Origin: CAVSCD01 sp963726335
GTDB lineage: Bacteria > Acidobacteriota > Aminicenantia > Aminicenantales > UBA8522
NCBI GenBank assembly: GCA_963726335.1
Contig: CAVSCD010000011.1
Span: 310,001 to 374,000 of the forward strand
Direction of reading: 5' to 3'
DNA length: 64,000 nt
Below the pieces are notes generated by a model. That model saw nothing but the letters and a program-made list of their open reading frames with translations. It was not told the DNA's origin and ran no database searches. The translations under genes and the position numbers were made by a program. This document shows, piece by piece, positions 58,837 to 64,000 of the stretch. Positions within the stretch are counted from its first letter, which is position 1. Each line of letters begins with the position of its first letter.

Positions 58837-59570
58837 AGCATACCGTCTACGCAGCCGAACTGTTCAACAAGGTTTTCGGCAAGCCGATCCTGGCCCTGCT
58901 CAACCTGCTGGGCATTCAGCCCTCGAACCCCGCCAATCCCGTCCCCGACTACCTCGTCATGGTCATCGTCGTCGCGCTGCTCCTGATCGTCGTCCTGGGC
59001 CGCGCCTCGCGCCGCCTCTCGCTCATCCCCTCCAAGCGCCAAAGCCTCCTGGAGTTCATCGTCCAGAGCTTCGAGGGGCAGCTCGTGGAGATCATCGGCG
59101 AAGAGGGACGGAAATTCCTGCCGATGATCGCCACCGTCGGGCTGTTCGTCTTCTCGGCGAACATGATCGGCCTCGTACCCGGGTTCATGTCGCCCACCAG
59201 CAAGCTCAACGTCACCGCCGGCTGCGCCCTGACGGTCTTCGTCTATTACCACTGGCAGGGCATGAAAGCCCAGGGCGTCTTTCGGTATCTCAAGCACTTC
59301 GCCGGACCGATCCCCGCCCTGGCTCCGCTTCTGTTGCCCATCGAGCTCATCAGCCACTTCTCCCGTCCGGTGTCGCTCTCGCTGCGGCTCTTCGGGAATA
59401 TCTTCGCCGAGGAGCTGCTGATCGTCATCATCTCTTCGATCATCCCCTTCGTCCTTCCCCTGCCGTTCATGGCGGTGGCCATATTCACGTCGGTGATCCA
59501 AGCCTTCGTCTTCGTTCTCCTCGCCTGCATCTATATCGCCGGCGCCGTGGCCCACGAGGAAGAACACTGA
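58824..59570 (+). CDS. atpB: ATP synthase F0 subunit a
   Basis: A protein of 248 residues with five to six membrane segments. SHFSRPVSLSLRLFGNIFAE holds the essential stator Arg in SLRLFGN, and NMIGLVPGFMSPTSKLNVTA the conserved helix before it. AFVFVLLACIYIAGAV ends the protein. It forms the two half-channels for ion entry and exit to the c-ring. atpE follows 21 bases later. Confidence 0.95.
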   Translation: MEGLEHTVYAAELFNKVFGKPILALLNLLGIQPSNPANPVPDYLVMVIVVALLLIVVLGRASRRLSLIPSKRQSLLEFIVQSFEGQLVEIIGEEGRKFLPMIATVGLFVFSANMIGLVPGFMSPTSKLNVTAGCALTVFVYYHWQGMKAQGVFRYLKHFAGPIPALAPLLLPIELISHFSRPVSLSLRLFGNIFAEELLIVIISSIIPFVLPLPFMAVAIFTSVIQAFVFVLLACIYIAGAVAHEEEH

Positions 59571-59591
59571 TCATGAAAAGGAGTCCCAATC

Positions 59592-59936
59592 ATGAAGCAT
59601 CTTAGAGCCTTCGGCCTGCTCGTCATCTTCGTCCTGCTCGCCGGCGCTCCGCTGCTCGCCCAGGAAGCCGCCCTCACCCCCGTAAAAGCCAACCTCTACA
59701 AGTGGGCGATCATCGTCGGCGGGGCGGCCATCGCCATCGCGGCCTCGGCCGGCGCCTTCTGCCAGGCGAAGGCCATCTCCAGCGGCTGCGAGGGGATCTC
59801 CCGGAACCCCGGCTCGGCGCCCCACATCCGCTTTCTGCTGATCTTCGGGCTGGTGCTGATCGAAACGCTGGTCATCTACACGCTGCTGATCAGCATCATC
59901 ATCGTCCTGATCCAGTGGGGCAAATACACCCCCTGA
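59592..59936 (+). CDS. atpE: ATP synthase F0 subunit c with N-terminal extension
   Basis: A protein of 114 residues, longer than the usual 70-90 because of an N-terminal signal-like segment (FGLLVIFVLLAGAPLLAQ). The two c-ring helices follow, joined by the polar loop SRNPGS. The ion-binding Glu is in LIETLVIYTLL. A Gln 13 residues before the loop Arg (FCQAK) and the Thr and Tyr near the Glu match most ligands of sodium-type rings. No b, delta or F1 genes follow: the next gene is yihY. Confidence 0.93.
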   Translation: MKHLRAFGLLVIFVLLAGAPLLAQEAALTPVKANLYKWAIIVGGAAIAIAASAGAFCQAKAISSGCEGISRNPGSAPHIRFLLIFGLVLIETLVIYTLLISIIIVLIQWGKYTP

Positions 59937-59973
59937 GCCCCGGGCCGGTCCCCGGGTTCTTGCGAGCTGACGA

Positions 59974-60843
59974 ATGACGTTTATCGCGGGCGTTGTCCTC
60001 CGGGACACCTTCCGGAGGTTCAACGAGGACAGGTGCTGGAATTCATCGATCGTCATTTCCTATTTCGCCTTTCTCTGCGCCGTCCCGGTCGTTTCCTTGT
60101 TCGTCTATCTCAGCAGCCGGATCGTGGGCACCTCCGAGCCGGCGCTGCGCAGCCTGAACCTGTTCACGGACGACTTTTTCGCCAGGTACGACCCGGAGTT
60201 CTTCAAGGGGATCGAGGCGGTTTCGCGCGACCTGGGCAGCCTGGGCTGGTTCGGGCTGATCGGCTCGCTCATCTCCGCGAGCTTCCTCTTCTCCAACCTG
60301 ATCTACGCCATCAACACCATTTTTCGGACCAAGTACGAAAGGTCGTTCGTCTACAACCGCATCATCGAGTATTCCATCATGTTCGTCATGGGCATCATCC
60401 TGCTCATCTCGCTGGCCATCACGGCGAGCTGGTCGGCCGTCCACCGGATGGTCGAGGAGAGTTCGTTCGTCGAAAACTATCTCAACCCCCAGGCGGTCGC
60501 CCTGGTGGACAACTTCCTCATCCAGTACATCGTCCCCTTGGCCCTGACCTTCCTGGTCTTCTTCACGTTCTACAAGTTCATCCCGGAGACGAAGGTCCAC
60601 ACCGGACCGGCGGCCCTGGCCGCCGGCATCACCGCGCTGCTCTGGGAGATCTTCAAGCGGGGGTTCGCCCTCTACGTGGCGAACTTCTCGGCCATCGGCG
60701 TCGTCCTGTCCAAGGTCGTCCAGAGCACGCTGACGTCCATCATCTTCTTCCTGCTGTGGATCTCGTTTTCTTTGGTGATCCTGCTCTGGGGCGCCGAGCT
60801 CGCGGCCGTGTTGAACGAGAGGCACCATGCCAAGACCGTCTGA
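59974..60843 (+). CDS. YihY/BrkB-family membrane protein
   Basis: A protein of 289 residues with six membrane segments. SSIVISYFAFLCAVPVVSLF, LGWFGLIGSLISASFLFSNL, FRTKYERSFVYNRIIEYSIM and LLWISFSLVILLWGAELAAV match the YihY/virulence factor BrkB family. Its function is not settled in any organism; roles in envelope integrity have been proposed. It overlaps lpxD by 17 bases. Confidence 0.9.
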   Translation: MTFIAGVVLRDTFRRFNEDRCWNSSIVISYFAFLCAVPVVSLFVYLSSRIVGTSEPALRSLNLFTDDFFARYDPEFFKGIEAVSRDLGSLGWFGLIGSLISASFLFSNLIYAINTIFRTKYERSFVYNRIIEYSIMFVMGIILLISLAITASWSAVHRMVEESSFVENYLNPQAVALVDNFLIQYIVPLALTFLVFFTFYKFIPETKVHTGPAALAAGITALLWEIFKRGFALYVANFSAIGVVLSKVVQSTLTSIIFFLLWISFSLVILLWGAELAAVLNERHHAKTV

Positions 60844-61906
60844 GGACAAGGCTTCGCCGCCGGAGTTGACCGTCGGGCAGCTGGCCGACCGCCTCGGCTG
60901 CCGGTACGAGGGGGACGGCGAAACGCCGTTGCGCGGCGTCGCGAGCCTGGAAAGCGCCCGGCCGGGCGACCTCGTCTTCCTGGGGCAGCCGAAATACCGA
61001 CGGCTCCTCGAGGCGACAAAAGCCTCGGCGGCGATCATCGCTCCGGACGAGAGCTTCCGGGGCCTCCCGGTCCTGTTCGCCGACAACCCCCACCTCGCCT
61101 TCGTCCGGGCCGTCGAGCTGTTCTTCACGCCGTACCGCCCGGAGCCCGGAATCCACCCCGCCGCCCTGGTATCGGACACCGCGGAGATCGGCCCGGGGGT
61201 CGCCGTCGGCGCCTACTCGGTCATCGGCGACGGCGCCACGATCGGCCGGGACGCCGTCATTTTCCCCCTGGTCTGCGTCTATCCGGGCGCCGTGATCGGA
61301 GAGGGCGCGGTCATCCATTCCCACGTCGCCATCCGCGAAGGCGTCCGCGTCGGCAACCGCGTCATCGTCCACAACGGCGCGGTCATCGGGGCCGACGGGT
61401 TCGGCTATATCCGGCTCGCCGACGGCTCCCTTAAAAAGATCCCCCAGAAGGGAACGGTCGTCATCGAGGACGACGTCGAAGTCGGCGCCAATACCGCCAT
61501 CGACCGGGCCGCCCTCGGCGAGACCGTCGTCCGCAGGGGCGCCAAGATCGACAACCTGGTCCAGGTCGCTCACAACGTCGAGGTCGGGGAGAACGCCATC
61601 CTCGCCGGGCAGACGGGGCTGGCGGGCAGCGTCAGGATCGGCCGGGGGGCCCTGCTGGGCGGCCAGGTCGGCGTCGCCGATCACGTGAGGATCGGCGACG
61701 GCGCCATGGCCGCCGCCAAATCGGGGATCACCAAGGACGTGCCGGCGGGGGCGTTCGTCTCGGGCAGTCCACATCTCGACGTCCGCGACTGGCGGAAGGT
61801 CTGGGTGCTCCTCCCCCAGCTCTACGATTTCATCAAGGACGTCAAGAAGCTGAAGTCCCGGGTGGAAGAGCTGGAACGGCAGCTGAAAGACCGGAGCGCC
61901 GGCTAG
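60827..61906 (+). CDS. lpxD: UDP-3-O-(3-hydroxyacyl)glucosamine N-acyltransferase
   Basis: A protein of 359 residues. The N-terminal uridine-binding domain is followed by a left-handed beta-helix of hexapeptide repeats and a C-terminal coiled coil (VKKLKSRVEELERQLKDR). HNGAVIGADGFGY and VQVAHNVEVGENAILAGQTG are LpxD hallmarks; the His in VAHNV is the catalytic base. It adds the N-linked acyl chain in lipid A synthesis, confirming an LPS-making cell. It converges on trxB with a 4-base overlap. Confidence 0.95.
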   Translation: MPRPSEDKASPPELTVGQLADRLGCRYEGDGETPLRGVASLESARPGDLVFLGQPKYRRLLEATKASAAIIAPDESFRGLPVLFADNPHLAFVRAVELFFTPYRPEPGIHPAALVSDTAEIGPGVAVGAYSVIGDGATIGRDAVIFPLVCVYPGAVIGEGAVIHSHVAIREGVRVGNRVIVHNGAVIGADGFGYIRLADGSLKKIPQKGTVVIEDDVEVGANTAIDRAALGETVVRRGAKIDNLVQVAHNVEVGENAILAGQTGLAGSVRIGRGALLGGQVGVADHVRIGDGAMAAAKSGITKDVPAGAFVSGSPHLDVRDWRKVWVLLPQLYDFIKDVKKLKSRVEELERQLKDRSAG

Positions 61907-62835
61907 CCGCCCAGGGCGTCGAGATAGGCGATCGCCGACAGACCGGCGGTGACTCCCGAGCCCACGGCGACGGCAACCTGCTTGGGACAGGCATCCGCGA
62001 CGTCGCCGGCGGCGAAGACCCCCGGTTGCGATGTCGCCATGCCCTGATTCACCTTGATCTCTCCCCATTCGGTGAGGTCCACCAGTCCACGGACGATGCC
62101 GCTGTGGGGGTCGACCCCGACCGAGACGAACAGGCCGTTGAGCGGCAGGTCATAGCTCCGGTTCTCCCGGAGGTTGCGGATGACGGCTTTCTCGAGCTGC
62201 GCTTCCCCCTCCACCGACTCCACGACGGAGTTCCAGAGGACCTCGATCTTGGGGTTGGCGAGGACGCGCTCCTGGAGGATCTTGATCGCCCGGAACTTGT
62301 CCCGCCGGTGGACGACGTAGAGCTTCCTGGCGAACTTCGCCAGGAGGATGGCCTCCGTCAGCGCGTTGTCCCCGCCGCCCACGACCGCCACGAGCTCGTC
62401 ACGGAAGAAGGCGCCGTCGCAGGTGGCGCAATAGGAGACGCCCCGGCCGGCAAGCCGCTCCTCGTTCGGGACGCCGAGCTTGCGGTAGGCTCCGCCCGTG
62501 GCGACGATGACCGCCCGCGTCCGGAACTCCCGGGCCCGGCCGGTGACCAGCCAATCGCCGGCCTCGCGGCGAAGGCCCGTGACCTCCTCGGATTCAATGA
62601 CCGCGCCGAACCTTTCCGCCTGCTTCCTGAAATTCTCGATGAGCTCGAAGGGGGCGATGCCGTCGGGGAACCCGGGATAGTTCTCGATCCAGTTGGTCAG
62701 CAGGGTCTGTCCGCCGGGGATCAGCTTCTCCAGGATGACCGTGGCCAGGCGCGCCCGCCCGGTGTAGAGGCCGGCGGCCAGGCCCGCCGGGCCGGCGCCG
62801 ATGATGACCACATCACTGGTCTCGACCGGGCTCAT
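61903..62835 (-). CDS. trxB: Thioredoxin reductase
   Basis: A flavoprotein of 310 residues. VVIIGAGPAGLAAGLYTGRA binds FAD; YCATCDGAFF holds the redox CxxC; VVGGGDNALTEAILLAKFAR binds NADPH; GVFAAGDVADACPKQVAVAV ends the FAD site. It reduces thioredoxin at NADPH expense. The ATG at 62835 overlaps the trxA stop as ATGA, so the two are coupled. Confidence 0.96.
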   Translation of the reverse strand: MSPVETSDVVIIGAGPAGLAAGLYTGRARLATVILEKLIPGGQTLLTNWIENYPGFPDGIAPFELIENFRKQAERFGAVIESEEVTGLRREAGDWLVTGRAREFRTRAVIVATGGAYRKLGVPNEERLAGRGVSYCATCDGAFFRDELVAVVGGGDNALTEAILLAKFARKLYVVHRRDKFRAIKILQERVLANPKIEVLWNSVVESVEGEAQLEKAVIRNLRENRSYDLPLNGLFVSVGVDPHSGIVRGLVDLTEWGEIKVNQGMATSQPGVFAAGDVADACPKQVAVAVGSGVTAGLSAIAYLDALGG

Positions 62836-63158
62836 AAGTGCTTGCTGATGATCTCGACGATCTTGTCTTTCGGCTGGACGCCGACGATCGACTCCTTGAG
62901 GTCGCCGCCCTTGAAGAGAAGCAGGGTGGGGATGCCGCGGATGCCGTACTTCGAGGGCGTTTTCATATTCTCGTCGACGTTCATCTTGGCGACCTTGAGC
63001 TTGTCCTTGTGGGCTTCCGCAATGCTCTCCACGGTCGGCGCGATCATCCGGCAGGGGACGCACCAGGACGCCCAGAAATCGACGAGCACGGGCGTGCCCG
63101 CCTTGAGGACTTCTTCGTCGAAGTTGCCGTCGGTGACGTTCAGGATGTCTTCGCTCAC
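62832..63158 (-). CDS. trxA: Thioredoxin
   Basis: A protein of 108 residues with the active site WCVPCRM (WCxPC; Val replaces the common Gly). VLVDFWASWCVPCRMIAPTV, YGIRGIPTLLLFKGG with the cis-Pro, and length are standard. It passes electrons from TrxB to cytosolic disulfides. It begins one base after the stop of the glycogen-synthase-like gene. Confidence 0.96.
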   Translation of the reverse strand: MSEDILNVTDGNFDEEVLKAGTPVLVDFWASWCVPCRMIAPTVESIAEAHKDKLKVAKMNVDENMKTPSKYGIRGIPTLLLFKGGDLKESIVGVQPKDKIVEIISKHL

Positions 63159-63159
63159 A

Positions 63160-63999
63160 TCATTCTCCTCTTTTAATTTTCAGCGCTTGCTGATACAGAT
63201 CGATGTAAACACCGGCCGTTTCCTCCCAGCCGGCCGGGTGGGCGCCCGGCGGAATGACGGCGAAAGTCTCGCCCCGCTCCCGGAGCGCGCCGTCCAGCCC
63301 CCGGCCGCCGTTGTCCCCGAGCAGGGCCCGCCCGAGCGCGGCGCCGTTGGCGCTGACCAAGTCGGAATAGGCGATCCCGGCCTTGAGAAAATTGAACTTG
63401 CCGTTGAGATTCAGGCGGCCGTGCTTGAAGAAATCCCAGTTCAGCCCGGTCCAAGCCAGGCTTTCGGGAGGGAATTCCCCCTGTTCGGCGGCGTTGTGGA
63501 TGGTGAGGACCGAGGCCGCCCGCCTCGAGGCCGGGACGTCGCGATAATGCGTCTTCAGAAAAACAGGGACGAGCGCGGTGGGCCAGTCGTGGCAATGGAT
63601 GACATCCGCCGGCGGGTCGAACGTCATAAGGAGCTCGGTCGCGGCCCGGCTGAAAAAAATGAACCGCTCGTCATTGTCCAGATAACCCGCGCCGGCCGGC
63701 CCGTAGATCCTGTCCCGGAGGAAATACTTCGGGTGGTCGACCAGAAAAACGGGAACGCCGTCCGCCCCGGTTGTGTAAACGCCGGCCTTCACCCGGTCGC
63801 CGTTCATCGGCACCGATAGGGCAGAAGGGCCGGAGCCGACTTCGAGGCGCCCGCCGTCCGGCGTGCGGTGCCGCGGCACGATGAGGGAGACATCGACCCC
63901 CAGCCGCGCGAGCCGCGGCGGAAGCGCCGCCGAAAACTCGGCGAGCGGCCCCGACTTGGAGAACGGCGGAATCTCGGGCGTGACAAAAACCACCCTCAT
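63160..63999 (-). CDS. Single-domain GT5 (glycogen/starch synthase-like) protein
   Basis: A protein of 279 residues, complete within the window (ATG at 63999). It matches only the N-terminal catalytic half of glycogen synthase: MRVVFVTPEIPPFSKSGPLA, where KxGGL reads KSGPL; DRFIFFSRAATELLM in the variant form DERFIFF; HCHDWPTALVPVFLKTH; and TIHNAAEQGEF. The second GT-B domain, with the ADP-glucose-binding ExGL region, is missing; the protein ends after about 20 residues of tail. It may be a regulator, a partner of a separately encoded half, or a decayed gene. Coupled to trxA. Confidence 0.8.
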   Translation of the reverse strand: MRVVFVTPEIPPFSKSGPLAEFSAALPPRLARLGVDVSLIVPRHRTPDGGRLEVGSGPSALSVPMNGDRVKAGVYTTGADGVPVFLVDHPKYFLRDRIYGPAGAGYLDNDERFIFFSRAATELLMTFDPPADVIHCHDWPTALVPVFLKTHYRDVPASRRAASVLTIHNAAEQGEFPPESLAWTGLNWDFFKHGRLNLNGKFNFLKAGIAYSDLVSANGAALGRALLGDNGGRGLDGALRERGETFAVIPPGAHPAGWEETAGVYIDLYQQALKIKRGE

Positions 64000-64000
64000 T

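Overview
The window is GC-rich, densely coding DNA from a Gram-negative bacterium that makes lipopolysaccharide or a related surface glycan: it carries lptD, lpxD, a heptose kinase, a GT9 heptosyltransferase, an O-antigen-ligase-type protein and a Wzm/Wzt exporter. The mosaic of multidomain glycosyltransferases, interspersed GC-rich palindromes, and secreted Ig/BACON-type and GH84 proteins would fit an uncultivated Acidobacteriota or Aminicenantes-like lineage. That placement is inference; no rRNA or other phylogenetic marker gene is present to settle it. I found no tRNA, rRNA or CRISPR array.

Layout. 1-5.5 kb: the start of an unrecognised gene, a glycosyltransferase fused to an LPS-kinase-like domain, and a convergent pair of a PIF1-type helicase with a WYL-like tail and a RecB-type Fe-S nuclease. 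5.7-11.6 kb: a secreted HExxH protein, a TPR lipoprotein, a hemerythrin and a SEC-C protein. 11.6-12.3 kb: non-coding, with remnants of MazF-like and VapC-like toxins and REP-like palindromes. 12.3-19.8 kb: a Trm112-like protein, GT9, a drug/metabolite transporter, an O-antigen ligase, a PHP phosphoesterase, the heptose kinase, then purF on its own promoter. 19.8-28.3 kb (minus): a tightly packed six-gene unit, lptD-rmlA-cupin-rmlB-GH84-rmd. 28.4-39.0 kb (plus): a papain-like protease, the wzm-wzt exporter, three glycan-modifying enzymes and a large frameshifted surface protein. 39.0-58.1 kb: more glycosyltransferases, rmlD, a second cupin, NDP-sugar epimerases, methyltransferases, a WbaP-type initiating transferase, a GDP-mannose 3,5-epimerase-like enzyme and the bifunctional fucokinase/GDP-fucose pyrophosphorylase fkp. 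58.2-64 kb: housekeeping genes atpZ-atpI-atpB-atpE, yihY, lpxD, trxB, trxA and a one-domain glycogen-synthase-like protein.

Together the 12-58 kb genes supply activated sugars (dTDP-rhamnose type, GDP-fucose or GDP-6-deoxymannose type, possibly GDP-L-galactose type, heptose). They build glycans on a polyprenyl carrier (WbaP plus several GT2/GT4 enzymes), export them by an ABC transporter (Wzm/Wzt), and ligate and insert them into the outer membrane (O-antigen ligase, LptD).

The most unusual signals are non-coding. A roughly 165-nt element with several apparent stems occurs twice, once before rmlD and once before fkp. The two copies differ by paired changes in at least one stem, and each ends in a hairpin directly against an ATG. 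A 278-bp nest of inverted repeats is read through in frame inside a PqqD-GT2 fusion, and its end palindrome recurs in the linker of a second fusion protein at 1.2 kb. A third family of about 120 bp sits at three borders within the sugar cluster, with two full copies in opposite orientation.
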